The notes: generated from the letters alone by a model not told the origin. DNA of 64,000 nucleotides from Halobacillus sp. Marseille-Q1614 (GCF_902809865.1 NZ_CADDWH010000001.1:2976001-3040000), one strand, 5' to 3'. Counted from the first letter of the stretch, positions 26,117-35,735 are shown. Numbers and translations are program-made.

Positions 26117-27334
26117 TTGAATTATAGCTATGTTTCCCATCTATACTGCCCGAAATGTTCAAAAACTTATTCAACAGAAGAGGAGAATCACTTATGTACC
26201 TGCGGCTCTCCCCTGCTCGTTGACTATAAACTTGAGGAGCTTTCAAAGGCGCTTGCCCCTGGTGATCTTGTTAATAGACAGCCGGATTTATGGCGCTACC
26301 ATGAATTACTTCCTGTAAAAAGTGAAGAAAACAAAATCAGCCTCGGAGAAGGAATGACTCCGCTCGTTGAATTTCCATCACTTGGTGGAGATATGAACAT
26401 CCCTCATCTCCTGATGAAAGATGAGGGGATTATTCCAACGGGAGCTTTTAAAGCAAGAGGAGCGGCTGTTGGGGTTTCCAAAGCCAAAGAATTGGATGTA
26501 AAAGAGCTCGCTATGCCCACTAACGGAAATGCAGGTGCCGCCTGGTCTCTGTATGCGGCGAGAGCCGGAATGAGCTCTACGATCGTCATGCCGATTGACG
26601 CCCCGAGTATTACCCGAAATGAATGTGCTTTATCAGGAGCGAATTTATTTCTGGTGAACGGTTTAATTAGTGATGCCGGAAAAATTATTGCCAAGGCGGC
26701 AGAAGAAAAAGGAATGTATGACGTTTCTACTTTAAAAGAGCCTTACCGAATTGAAGGAAAGAAAACGATGGGGCTTGAGATTGCTGAACAGCTCAATTGG
26801 CAGCTGCCTGATGTAATTCTCTATCCTACTGGAGGAGGAGTCGGCTTAATCGGCATTTATAAAGCACTAAATGAACTTCAGCAATTAGGCTGGGTGTCCC
26901 CGGAACAGAAGCTTCCTCGTCTTGTCGCTGTTCAATCTAAAGGCTGTGCTCCGATCGTTGAAGCCTGGAAAGAAGGCAAGCATGAATCAAGCTTCTGGGA
27001 AAACTCAGAGACCATTGCTTTTGGAATCAATGTTCCTAAGGCAATTGGTGATTTCCTTGTCCTTGACGCTCTTTATGAAACAGACGGCTGTGCCATTGCC
27101 GTGGATGACAAAGACCTTTTAGAAGAACAGAAGCAAATTGCCCAGTTAGAAGGATCTTTTGTATGTCCTGAAGGTGCGGCTTCCTTCCTCGCAGCCCGTC
27201 AGTTAAGGAAGGAAAATTGGATCAAAGAAAATGAACAGGTTGTTGTTTTAAATACAGGAGCAGGTATTAAATATCCAGACACTGTCGATATTGAAGTCCC
27301 CATCCTCGAGCCCGGAGACTCGTTATATAGGTAG
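26117..27334 (+). CDS. Threonine synthase-like PLP enzyme with N-terminal zinc ribbon
   Basis: 405 aa. A four-Cys ribbon (CPKC...CTCG) is at residues 11-30. The PLP lysine lies in PTGAFKARGA, where classical threonine synthase has SFKDRG; TNGNAGAAWSLYAARAG and the phosphate loop YPTGGGVGLIG are present. The start is TTG 26117 after AGAGGAGG. Fold-type II enzyme of the threonine synthase / threonine dehydratase / cysteate synthase group. The AFKARG variant and the absence of hom or thrB beside it leave the substrate open. Confidence 0.75.
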   Translation: MNYSYVSHLYCPKCSKTYSTEEENHLCTCGSPLLVDYKLEELSKALAPGDLVNRQPDLWRYHELLPVKSEENKISLGEGMTPLVEFPSLGGDMNIPHLLMKDEGIIPTGAFKARGAAVGVSKAKELDVKELAMPTNGNAGAAWSLYAARAGMSSTIVMPIDAPSITRNECALSGANLFLVNGLISDAGKIIAKAAEEKGMYDVSTLKEPYRIEGKKTMGLEIAEQLNWQLPDVILYPTGGGVGLIGIYKALNELQQLGWVSPEQKLPRLVAVQSKGCAPIVEAWKEGKHESSFWENSETIAFGINVPKAIGDFLVLDALYETDGCAIAVDDKDLLEEQKQIAQLEGSFVCPEGAASFLAARQLRKENWIKENEQVVVLNTGAGIKYPDTVDIEVPILEPGDSLYR

Positions 27335-27456
27335 CTCTGTTAAAAAGCTTTAGATCGTAAGAGAAAGTTAGTTCCAATGACGAAGAATGGAGAAGTGGGG
27401 CAGGGAAATCACTCGCTTTCCCCAGGTCCTTCCCCATTTTTCTAAAACGGAACTCA

Positions 27457-27487
27457 AAAGCCACAGATATGATCTGTGGCTTTTTTA
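27457..27487. terminator. Bidirectional terminator
   Basis: AAAAGCCACAGAT-ATG-ATCTGTGGCTTTT, a perfect 13-bp stem with T runs on both strands, between converging genes. Confidence 0.85.
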
Positions 27488-28117
27488 TACATAAACCTGA
27501 AATTGAACTTCCACAAAAGCTTCGACCTCAAGCTGGCCAGGTTCAATAGGTGTTGGCGCACTAAACACTGCCGTCTGAGCTAAAGGGACTACCCCTTCCT
27601 GCTTTCGTTCCACCACTTTAATCGGAGACGGATCAAGCTGCATCCTCATCGTCTGAGCAATGGTTTGAGCTTTCCTGTAAGCCTCTTTTAACGCTTTGGA
27701 GAGCGCCTCCTGATACAGAGCTTCTGGATTCTGCACAGAGAATTCGATATTTGTTACTTGATTCGCTCCATTTTGAACCGCCGTATCAATCACTGTTCCT
27801 GTCTGGTTTATATTTTCAATCGTTACGGAAACAATATTTCTTACTTCATATCCACGAAAAACCTGCTGCCCTTCTATATAGTCATACTGAGGCTGAATCG
27901 AATAATCGACTGTCCTGATATTACTTCGCGGCACACCTGTTCCTTCAACAGCCTGGATTACCTGTGTCATAACCCGTGCATTTTCCTGCTGAGTTCTTGT
28001 TAAATCCTTCCCCTTCGTTACTACACCGAGCTGTACGGTTGCAACATCCGGCTGAGCGGACATTTTCCCTGCGCCGCTGACGGTGATCAGCCGTCTCTGT
28101 ATAGATTGAGGATACAT
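27485..28117 (-). CDS. SIMPL domain protein (DUF541)
   Basis: 210 aa. It has the SIMPL/DUF541 pattern: ITVSGAGKMSAQPDVATVQLGV at the start, QQENARVMTQVIQAVE, SIQPQYDY, RGYEVRNIVSVTI and a C-terminal VEAFVEVQFQV. No signal peptide is seen, unlike many family members, so it is probably cytoplasmic. Function is unknown; relatives have been linked to oxidative stress resistance and to a signalosome partner. Transcribed alone. Confidence 0.85.
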   Translation of the reverse strand: MYPQSIQRRLITVSGAGKMSAQPDVATVQLGVVTKGKDLTRTQQENARVMTQVIQAVEGTGVPRSNIRTVDYSIQPQYDYIEGQQVFRGYEVRNIVSVTIENINQTGTVIDTAVQNGANQVTNIEFSVQNPEALYQEALSKALKEAYRKAQTIAQTMRMQLDPSPIKVVERKQEGVVPLAQTAVFSAPTPIEPGQLEVEAFVEVQFQVYV

Positions 28118-28160
28118 CTTCTTCCCCCTCCCGTTATAACTAATCTATTCACAACACAAA

Positions 28161-28193
28161 AAAGCAGAACGAATATGATTCGTCCTGCTTTTT
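28161..28193 (-). terminator. Terminator of cydDC
   Basis: AAAAGCAG-A/G-ACGAAT-ATG-ATTCGTCCTGCTTTT hairpin with T runs, at the cydC stop. Confidence 0.8.
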
Positions 28194-29907
28194 ATAAAAA
28201 CACGCTCTTTTCAATTTCTTTCATCTGGTAAAAATAACCCCTTTGAGCCATCAGCTCAGCAAACGTACCGGCTTCGACTATCTCTCCCTGATCGAATACG
28301 ATAATCTGATCCATGCTTTCAAGACCGGCGAGGCGGTGACTGACAAGCATAACGGTATCATCCTGCGCCTGAGTAAAAACTTCTTCATAAAGCGCTCTTT
28401 CTGTCAGTGCGTCCACCGACGACGTCGGTTCATCAAGCAGCCATAAACGCTCTCTTTTTAAGAGGGCACGAGCAATGGCCAAACGCTGCCTCTCTCCGCC
28501 TGACAGGTTCTCTCCACGTTCGAGTACTTCATCATTCAGGGAAAAGTGGTCGAGCTTCACTTTTTTCAGCACATCTTTTAAATCATCGTCGCCCAGTCCG
28601 TCTGAAGCGATCTCCAAATTGTCCCTTATGCTGCCGTAGAAAAAGTGATTTTCCTGCAGCACGACATTAGAACGTGCCCAAAGATCCTCGCGCTCTACTT
28701 TTTCTAAAGAAATATCGCTTAAAAGGATTTCTCCTTCTTCGATTGGCTGTACTTTTAACAAGGCTTGAAGCAGCGTTGATTTCCCTGAACCACTCGCGCC
28801 CACGATAGCCGTTTTAGAGCCTTTAGCAATTTGCAGTCTAATGTTACGGAGTGCCCTTCTCGATTCTCCAGGAAATGACAGGGATACATTTTCCAGCTTG
28901 ATCGATGGTGCCTCTCCTGTTTTAAGCCTGACCCGAGATTTCGGTTCCGGCTGCGGCTTTTCCTTAACAACCGAGAATAAGCGTTCTGAAGCCCGGCGGC
29001 TGTCTTCATAGTGGACCGGAAATACCGCCATCGGTGTAGCATTTTCAAATACCGTCAGTGAGACCATTACCAGCATGGCCAGAAAGATGCCGTTTAGATC
29101 ACCTTCAGCAACGAGCCATGCTCCCAGCCCGAGAACTACCCAGGAGACAGCAAGTGACACCATCGTGTTCACTGAGTGGCTGAGAACGGAGTGTATGCCC
29201 TCACGCTCCTGTTCGCCGACGTATTCTTTGGCGGCATTCATCAATTCTTCTTCTTTTTGTTCAAGCTTTTGGTAGATCTTTAAATCACGGTATCCATATA
29301 GAAGTTCGGCTGCTTCCGTAGAGAGAGCTCCACGGCTTTCCCTTACCTGCGAATTAATCCGTTTCTGCCTTAAGGCAAACAGTGCAGGCACGACAAAACC
29401 GGTAATCAATAAACCGATAAGCAGCACTGCAGCAATTCCAAACGAATAAAAAGATGTGAAGAAAATCGTGCTTAAGAACACGATTATGAGAACGATTGGC
29501 GGATAGAACACCCTTAAGAAAAAGTTCTGCAGGCTTTCTACATCTCCGACAATCCGTGACAGCAGATCCCCGCTTCGATACTTCTGCAGAATTCCTGGAG
29601 CAAGCGGTTCTAATTTCTCATAAAAAGAAACGCGTAAATTACTTAAAATCGTAAATGTGGCTCTATGGGAAAAATACCGTTCACCATAACGGCTTGCTGC
29701 CCGGATAAAACCAAACATCTTAAGGACAGCAATGACTACGGTTAAAGCATACAGCGGAGGCGCAAATGCTGCCCGGGATATCAGGTATCCGCTGGAGGCA
29801 AATAGGCCGACAGCAGATATCCCTGCTAAAAACCCAAACAAGATCGAAAGAAAAATATCTTTTTTCTCGAGGACTACGAGCTTTACAACAATCCCTAATT
29901 CTTTCAT
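28192..29907 (-). CDS. cydC: ABC transporter CydC subunit
   Basis: 571 aa: six-helix membrane domain, then an ATPase with Walker A GASGSGKSTLL, signature LSGGERQRLAIARALL and Walker B LWLLDEPTSS. N-terminal LFASSGYLISRAAFAPPLYAL and RYGERYFSHRATFTIL are typical of CydC. With CydD it forms a heterodimeric exporter of cysteine and glutathione needed for cytochrome bd assembly. ATGA overlap with cydD shows translational coupling. cydAB is not in the window. Confidence 0.9.
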   Translation of the reverse strand: MKELGIVVKLVVLEKKDIFLSILFGFLAGISAVGLFASSGYLISRAAFAPPLYALTVVIAVLKMFGFIRAASRYGERYFSHRATFTILSNLRVSFYEKLEPLAPGILQKYRSGDLLSRIVGDVESLQNFFLRVFYPPIVLIIVFLSTIFFTSFYSFGIAAVLLIGLLITGFVVPALFALRQKRINSQVRESRGALSTEAAELLYGYRDLKIYQKLEQKEEELMNAAKEYVGEQEREGIHSVLSHSVNTMVSLAVSWVVLGLGAWLVAEGDLNGIFLAMLVMVSLTVFENATPMAVFPVHYEDSRRASERLFSVVKEKPQPEPKSRVRLKTGEAPSIKLENVSLSFPGESRRALRNIRLQIAKGSKTAIVGASGSGKSTLLQALLKVQPIEEGEILLSDISLEKVEREDLWARSNVVLQENHFFYGSIRDNLEIASDGLGDDDLKDVLKKVKLDHFSLNDEVLERGENLSGGERQRLAIARALLKRERLWLLDEPTSSVDALTERALYEEVFTQAQDDTVMLVSHRLAGLESMDQIIVFDQGEIVEAGTFAELMAQRGYFYQMKEIEKSVFL

Positions 29908-31631
29908 CGCGCCTCCCCTCCTTGCTGGACGGAAACCATTTGGCGGTACTCGGGAACTTTGGCGATTAATTCATCATGTGTGCCCAAACCGGCCAGCTTC
30001 CCGTCTTCTAAAAAAAAGATCTGATCAGCCTGCTGAATCGTATGCAGGCGGTGGGCTACAGTAATTACTGTTGATGACCGGCCCAGCTCCTTCATCGACT
30101 GCTGAAGAACCTTTTCCGTATATAGATCGAGTCCTGTTGTCGGCTCATCAAACAAGATGATAGATGGACGCTTTAAGAACGCACGGGCTAAAGCCACGCG
30201 CTGCTTTTCCCCGCCGGAAAGGCCGCGTCCGGCTTCACCAATTGGCGTGTCATATCCTTTTTCAAGGGACTCAATCATTGAGGCTATCCCTGCTTTTTCT
30301 GCAGCTTCTTTCACTTGCCCTCTCGTTACATCGCGAGAGCCGATCGCGATATTATCAGAAATCGTCCCTGAGAATAAATAAGGATGCTGGGAAATGTAGC
30401 TCAGCTGATCAAACCAGTCCCTTTCTCTGTAGGAAGAGAGCGGCTGATCGTTTACAAGGACTTCTCCCTCTTTAGACGGCGCCAGTCCAGCCAGCAAGTG
30501 AAGCAATGTCGTTTTTCCAGACCCTGTCCGCCCGACAACGGCCACTTGGCTGTAAGCTGGGATATGGGCATTTATCGCCTGTAAAGCAAACCCTTCCTCT
30601 TTATAACGAAAGCTTACGTGTGATAAATCAATAGACGGTGGTTCATTCGTATTCAGCGATTCATTGCCCCAGGCTGGCGTCTGTGTTTCCTTATCCAGTT
30701 CTCCGGTTATTTTTTGAGCAGCAACGATGCTTCCGCGCCCTGTATGAAAAGCGGTCCCCGCATCCTTAAGCACTTGGTAAAATTCAGGCGCTAAAATGAG
30801 AATGAAAAAGGCAGAGAAAAACGAAATATTTTCATAGACGACAAGGCGGATTGCGATTTCCATAGCAATTAAACCGATGCTGAGCATGGAGATGAATTCA
30901 AGCATCAAAGAAGAAACGAACGCTACTTTTAACACTTCCATCGTGGCATCGCGAAACCCAAGGCTGCTTTCTTCAATCAGCTCTCTCTGCTTCCGGGCTC
31001 TCCCAAACAGCTTCAGGGTTGTTAAGCCTTGCAGTGTATCGAGGAACCTGCCAGAGAACGCAGCCATCTTCTCAAGCTGCTCGTCTGATTTTTTCTTCGT
31101 CATCACTCCGATCAGCGCCATAAAAAAAGGTATAAATGGTGCTGTGATGATCATAATTAAACCGGAATATAAATGCTGCGTAAACACAGCGATTAAGATC
31201 ATGAAGGGAACGATTGCGGTTTGTATCATTTGCGGAATGTAGCTGCTGAAATAGCTGTCGACATCGTCTGCGGCGTCCATGAGCACACTGATTTTCCGCC
31301 CTGACTGCCCCTGCATAGAAGCTTGGACCGGATTTTTCGCATATTTATTTAATAAAGATTTCCTGAACATGTTTTTAGCCCTGGAAGCCAGCTTGATCCC
31401 TGTACGTCCTGCACCGTACATAAGTACGGCCCGTAATGCAAGCACAGCTAATAATCCTCCTAACAGCGGAAGAACAGATGTAAATGACGCTTTATTTAAA
31501 AAAACACCTTCGATCACTGCAACAAAGTAATAAGCCTGTCCGATGATCGCAGCGCCCATGAGCACTGCCATAATCGCAAGTGTGATAACAACAGACCGCT
31601 GTGAAAAGGCTATTTCCCTGAGGTGCTTCAT
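29904..31631 (-). CDS. cydD: ABC transporter CydD subunit
   Basis: 575 aa. Membrane domain with GRTGIKLASRAKNMFRK and QGLTTLKLFGRA, ATPase with Walker A GRTGSGKTTLL, signature LSGGEKQRVALARAFL and Walker B IILFDEPTTGLD. Partner of CydC, encoded directly downstream with a 4-base overlap. Start ATG follows TAGGAG. A Rex-type operator lies 29 bases upstream, in line with Rex control of cyd genes in Bacillus when NADH is high. Confidence 0.9.
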   Translation of the reverse strand: MKHLREIAFSQRSVVITLAIMAVLMGAAIIGQAYYFVAVIEGVFLNKASFTSVLPLLGGLLAVLALRAVLMYGAGRTGIKLASRAKNMFRKSLLNKYAKNPVQASMQGQSGRKISVLMDAADDVDSYFSSYIPQMIQTAIVPFMILIAVFTQHLYSGLIMIITAPFIPFFMALIGVMTKKKSDEQLEKMAAFSGRFLDTLQGLTTLKLFGRARKQRELIEESSLGFRDATMEVLKVAFVSSLMLEFISMLSIGLIAMEIAIRLVVYENISFFSAFFILILAPEFYQVLKDAGTAFHTGRGSIVAAQKITGELDKETQTPAWGNESLNTNEPPSIDLSHVSFRYKEEGFALQAINAHIPAYSQVAVVGRTGSGKTTLLHLLAGLAPSKEGEVLVNDQPLSSYRERDWFDQLSYISQHPYLFSGTISDNIAIGSRDVTRGQVKEAAEKAGIASMIESLEKGYDTPIGEAGRGLSGGEKQRVALARAFLKRPSIILFDEPTTGLDLYTEKVLQQSMKELGRSSTVITVAHRLHTIQQADQIFFLEDGKLAGLGTHDELIAKVPEYRQMVSVQQGGEAR

Positions 31632-31659
31632 ATGGTATAGCTCCTAACTATAAAATCAT

Positions 31660-31677
31660 TAGTGAAGTATTTCACAT
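31660..31677. promoter_or_regulatory. Rex-type operator upstream of cydDC
   Basis: TAGTGAA-GTAT-TTCACAT contains a perfect GTGAA-N4-TTCAC core and fits the Rex consensus TTGTGAA-N4-TTCACAA apart from the outer bases. A second such site precedes ldh. Confidence 0.75.
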
Positions 31678-31851
31678 ACTAAGTATATTATATTTTTTCT
31701 TGTGTGAGAATCATTTTGATCAGTCTCTATTCATTCTATCAGACCTTGCCTCTTGTATTCTCATTTATTATCGAATACCCATCTAAATTTATGAATGATT
31801 TTCCATCTCTTCCCCCATACTATAACCACCTAGAAAAAAGGACGTGTCACG

Positions 31852-33645
31852 ATGAAAAGAATGATCTGGTTTTCTATTTTTACGTTAGCTTCCTTTATCA
31901 AGCTTGCCAGCGTCAGTCATCATCTTCTGTCTGACTGGTCAAAAGGTGCCCTTCTCGTCTCGCTGAGCTTCTCTCTCCTTGTTTTCAGCATCATGTTTCT
32001 TTTTAGAAAATATTATTTCTGGTACGGGGCCTTGATTTCCTTAGCTGTCAGCTTCTATTGCTGGTCATCTTATTTATATATGGATTATTTTCAGACACCG
32101 CTTTCTTCTTATGTTACTTTACAGAGCTCCAATCTTTCAGGCATGTCAGAAAGCATTTTCGAACAAATGGCGTTTTGGCAGATTGTCTTTTTCATCGACG
32201 CTTTTCTTTTAACCTTATGGATCTTTTATGAAAGATATATTAGAACGTCGGGGCCGGTTATTAGCGAACGAAGTTTTAAACCATTTAGCGTTCTCGTTGT
32301 CTTCTCTCTTATCTTTTTATCTTTAAAGCCGATTTCCATGCAAGTAAGTGGAAAAGGAGATTTGTTGTTTAAAAAATACACCGCCGATTCCCATTTAAGT
32401 AACTATGGTTTGATTGGCCACCAGGCGATCGACTGGGTGGAGTTCCTTACCTCACAGCAGCTTCTTGAACTTTCTGCGGATGAAAAACAAAGCATTAACG
32501 AACTGCTGGCAAGTGAAGACTATGCGGTTCCACGGGAAGAACCGTTGATGATGCCTGGTATTTTCGAAGGGAAAAATCTGCTTTTCATTCAATTTGAGTC
32601 GCTTCAGCAGTTTGTCTTAGGAGAGAAGGTTAATGGTGAAGAAATTACCCCGAACTTAAACAAGCTTGCGTCAGGCGGCGTTTCTTTTACGAACTATTAT
32701 CCGCAAACTGCAGAAGGAAACAGCTCTGACGCTGAACTGCTCGTATTAAACAGCCTTTATCCTTTGAAAGAAGGAAGCACATTCTTTCGTTATCCGGGGG
32801 CTGATTATCCATCTCTCACTAAAATATTTAAAGAAAAAGACTATACAGCGGCAGCTTTCCACGGGGATGAGGGGTCCTTCTGGAATCGGGAGGCCGTCTA
32901 TCCTTCGATGGGGTTTGATCGATACTACGATATTACCGATTATAAACATGCTGAGGAAAAGTCGATTGGAATGGGACTTAGTGATGAAGCTTTTTTTGAG
33001 CAGACGGCGGATCACTTGCAGACTGTGAAGAAGCCCTATGTCGCCAGTCTGATTACGTTAACCTCCCATACTCCTTTTATAATACCTGAGGAAGAGAAAA
33101 TGATCGATGTTGATGACATGAAAGGCTCTCATCTTGGGCAGTATTTCGAAAGCATCCACTATACCGATCATTATTTAGGAGAATTTATGGAGGCGATGGA
33201 AGAAAACGGCGGGCTTCAAGATACTGTTATCGTCATCTATGGAGACCATAATGGCTTGTTTAGAGAATCTAAACAGGAAGTGGAAGCATGGAAAGGGGAA
33301 GAAATTACGGAGGATCAGTGGCGCACTGATTATGTTCCTGTTCCACTCATTGTTTCGAATCCAGATATCCAAAAGCCGCTCCTCATAGATGATGTGATGG
33401 GCCAAATCGATACTGCTCCAACTCTACTCGACTGGTTTGGCTTTTCTGAAGATGCATTGGCCGGCAGCGCCCTCGGCCATAACATCAACCGCTATATCAA
33501 TGAAGATGTCTTTCTATTAAGGGGAGATTACGGCGAGCGTATTGTCATTCAACAGGATGAGACGGTCACTGATTACAAGCCTCATCATTCCGAGATTCTA
33601 AATGTATCAGAACAGCTGATTAAGTCTAACTTTGCCCATCAATAA
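31852..33645 (+). CDS. LTA synthase-like membrane sulfatase-fold protein, Ser at nucleophile position
   Basis: 597 aa. Five membrane helices in the first 160 residues, then an extracellular LtaS-type domain. The metal ligand Glu249 is in IQFES, the nucleophile region is QTAEGNSSDAELLVLNSLYP, and IYGDHNG supplies Asp/His. In LtaS proteins the nucleophile is Thr in GKTSDSE; here that position is Ser291 (GNSSDAE). It probably moves glycerol-phosphate or another phospholipid head group on the outer surface, but may be a distinct branch. Monocistronic; divergent from cydDC. Confidence 0.82.
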   Translation: MKRMIWFSIFTLASFIKLASVSHHLLSDWSKGALLVSLSFSLLVFSIMFLFRKYYFWYGALISLAVSFYCWSSYLYMDYFQTPLSSYVTLQSSNLSGMSESIFEQMAFWQIVFFIDAFLLTLWIFYERYIRTSGPVISERSFKPFSVLVVFSLIFLSLKPISMQVSGKGDLLFKKYTADSHLSNYGLIGHQAIDWVEFLTSQQLLELSADEKQSINELLASEDYAVPREEPLMMPGIFEGKNLLFIQFESLQQFVLGEKVNGEEITPNLNKLASGGVSFTNYYPQTAEGNSSDAELLVLNSLYPLKEGSTFFRYPGADYPSLTKIFKEKDYTAAAFHGDEGSFWNREAVYPSMGFDRYYDITDYKHAEEKSIGMGLSDEAFFEQTADHLQTVKKPYVASLITLTSHTPFIIPEEEKMIDVDDMKGSHLGQYFESIHYTDHYLGEFMEAMEENGGLQDTVIVIYGDHNGLFRESKQEVEAWKGEEITEDQWRTDYVPVPLIVSNPDIQKPLLIDDVMGQIDTAPTLLDWFGFSEDALAGSALGHNINRYINEDVFLLRGDYGERIVIQQDETVTDYKPHHSEILNVSEQLIKSNFAHQ

Positions 33646-33689
33646 AAAACAGCCCGCCTTATGTGGCGAGTCCACTGAAAAAGTCCTTT

Positions 33690-33880
33690 CTCTAAAAGAG
33701 CTGTTAAAGTTTGTTGTTGATTCTCACGAATCCCTTGTCGGTGGATGCTTGCCGCGGGCACAGCCTCAGCTAACTTGGTCAAGAAGATCACTTGACCAAG
33801 TGGATCTTCGACTCGCGCTGTTCCCGCAGGCGTCACCACCGAACGCTCATCGTGGTATCAACAGAGGCCAATCTAAAAAG
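33690..33880. repeat. Palindromic intergenic repeat element
   Basis: Outer inverted ends TGTTGAT-TCTCACG / CGTGGTATCAACA, inner GC-rich phrases (TTGCCGCGGGCACAGCC, TTCCCGCAGGCGTCACC) and a central perfect hairpin ACTTGGTCAAG-AAGATCA-CTTGACCAAGT at 33773-33801. MITE- or REP-like; no coding potential. Confidence 0.65.
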
Positions 33881-33978
33881 AGTGATTTTCTTTGATTTAT
33901 AAAAGAAAGTCACTCTTTTTTCTTGTTGTCTAGGAAATTATAAAATTCCAAGCCGTGGATATATATGTTTAAAAGTGC

Positions 33979-34098
33979 GACATCCAGCTCCAGCGCCTAG
34001 ACACTCGCGTCATAAGCCATCCGCCCTGCGGAAGGGAAGGCCACCTTCCTCCGGCCGTTTTGCTTATGCGTTTCGTGTCTACCAGGGCGCTTTAAGCC
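33979..34098. repeat. Long inverted-repeat element (TCCAGCTCCAGCGCCTAG type)
   Basis: AGCGCC..TAGACAC and CATAAGC on the left pair with GCTTATG, GTGTCTA..GGCGCT on the right, forming a roughly 100-base cruciform. To my memory this kind of element is common in Bacillaceae intergenic regions. Confidence 0.65.
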
Positions 34099-34140
34099 TT
34101 TGTTCTACAATGAGAGTAATACATAAAAGTGAGGGATTCG

Positions 34141-34551
34141 ATGTTAGACCGTGAATTTAAGTCAGTACGATAAAACGGGTACGCAATACTTCTTGAGAAA
34201 ATGTTTGATTGTATCGAGCTCTGGTGTGCGTCGCATCAAGGATGAGAGACTTCGACTGAATTACGCCTGTCTCAAGATGTTATAAACCTGGGGCCAAAAC
34301 CAAGAGTTATTCGGTCAGCCTAAATCAGAAGGACATATGGGTCAACTCGCCTTTCAAAACAGTGAGAACTTCAAGCAAAAGGTTAAAGAACGATATAAGA
34401 TTGAAGCGAAGAATAGCGAACTGAAGCATCGACACGGATGTTAGGTGGTCTCATCTTCGGGTCTCGAAGGCATGCGCATTTAAGGTACGATGGCGATTTT
34501 CACTGCTAATGTGAAATGAATCGTTAATCTTATGAAGGAATAGAGGGCACA
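34141..34551 (+). pseudogene. IS1182-family transposase remnant
   Basis: Broken C-terminal end of a DDE transposase. One frame gives MGQLAFQNSENFKQKVKERY, then KIEAKNSELKHRHG and a stop. Another gives MAIFTANVK, stop, IVNLMKE. In IS1182 transposases these form one continuous end (IEAKNSELKHRHGYD...AIFTVNLKRIIKLM). At least one frameshift and stops are present and no terminal repeats were located. Confidence 0.7.
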
Positions 34552-34570
34552 AATCTCTTAAAATTAGAAG

Positions 34571-34615
34571 AAAAGCGGTCTGTTTGGAAATTAAATTCCA
34601 CACAGACCGCTTTTT
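34571..34615 (-). terminator. Strong terminator of Gfo/Idh/MocA gene
   Basis: AAAAGCGGTCTGT...ACAGACCGCTTTT, 13-bp stem with T runs on both strands. Confidence 0.8.
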
Positions 34616-34657
34616 AAAATTCTACCTTTCACAGATCTTCAGTTTTTCAGTGGCCTC

Positions 34658-35677
34658 TTATCTGGCGAGGCTGTTTTTTATCGGCTGAAGATCTACTCTT
34701 CTTCCTTCTTTTTCAGAAAGAGCTGCACCTTCGTTAACTAGTGTTAAATTCAAGGCATCCTCTTTCGTTATTGTAGGCTCTTCCCCTTTTTCAATGGCGT
34801 TCACCCACTGAACGAGCGGCATTGGGAGTGATTCCATCATTTCCTCCGGCTTCACCCAGTCCTTAGTGTTTAAATGTGAGCTCTTAATACGTAATTCATT
34901 TTGTTCAATAAGTATACTTCCTTCGGTACCGTACAGCTCCAGCTGGAAAGGACTTCCCCCGGATACGAAGCTTGTTTCAAGGATCCCAAGGGTTCCGGAT
35001 TCATAATCCACGATGACTGCGGCCTGATCATCAACGTCCTGATGGAAAACCGATTGCAGTCTAGCCATTACAGCTTGCGGGGTTCCTGCCAGGCGATTCG
35101 CTAAATAAATGGGATGAGCTCCTAAGTCAATAAAAGCTCCTCCTCCCGTATGCTCTCTTTCATAAAAATGCGCAGGCAGCCAGCCGTCTGGATGATCAGC
35201 GGAAGCGACAGCACCATTATGCGCCATTCGGCAGCGGACCATTGTAAGCTGCCCCAGCCAACCTTTGTCCAAAGCTTCCTGTGCATATAAATAATAGCTC
35301 TCCACCAGCCTCGGAAGAGAAACCATCAGCTGAACACCCGCTTTTTCTACTTCAGCTAAGATTTCATTACACTCTTCTACCGTTAAGGCCAGTACCTTCT
35401 CTGTAAAAATATGCTTCTTGTGCTTTGCGGCAGATACGATCACATCCTTATGGCTGATCGTTGGAGTAGTTACGATAACAGCATCAATCTCCGAGTTTAA
35501 TAAGACGGTCTCTAAGTCAGGCTCAAAAGGAACTCCCAGCTCTTGTGCCCACTGATCTCCCCGTTCTTTTTCTTCATCCCAAACAGCTTCTATCGATAAA
35601 TTCTGCTGCTCCTGTGCCTGTTTCGCATAATCAACAGCATGAACGTGCCATTTACTGAGTAACGCTGCTTTTATCAT
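34658..35677 (-). CDS. Gfo/Idh/MocA family oxidoreductase
   Basis: 339 aa from ATG 35677 (site AAGGTGG); the GTG at 35686 is part of that site. N-terminal NAD-binding fold AALLSKWHVHAV, then TEKVLALTVEECNEI carrying the conserved EK, and GGGAFIDLGAHPIYL typical of the C-terminal domain. These enzymes oxidise or reduce sugar or inositol-like substrates with NAD(P). Substrate unknown. An MBL hydrolase gene lies 58 bases upstream in the same direction, possibly the same transcript. Confidence 0.85.
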   Translation of the reverse strand: MIKAALLSKWHVHAVDYAKQAQEQQNLSIEAVWDEEKERGDQWAQELGVPFEPDLETVLLNSEIDAVIVTTPTISHKDVIVSAAKHKKHIFTEKVLALTVEECNEILAEVEKAGVQLMVSLPRLVESYYLYAQEALDKGWLGQLTMVRCRMAHNGAVASADHPDGWLPAHFYEREHTGGGAFIDLGAHPIYLANRLAGTPQAVMARLQSVFHQDVDDQAAVIVDYESGTLGILETSFVSGGSPFQLELYGTEGSILIEQNELRIKSSHLNTKDWVKPEEMMESLPMPLVQWVNAIEKGEEPTITKEDALNLTLVNEGAALSEKEGRRVDLQPIKNSLAR

Positions 35678-35735
35678 AATTACCACCTTCTCGTCGAAAT
35701 ATCATCTAAATAGGACTTGTAAACCGGCATGCGAC

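Noticed and set aside
31705-31719. TGAGAATCATTTTGA as a Fur box upstream of cydD
   Set aside because: Only about 12 of 15 positions fit, and iron control of cydDC is not expected; the Rex site nearby is a better explanation.
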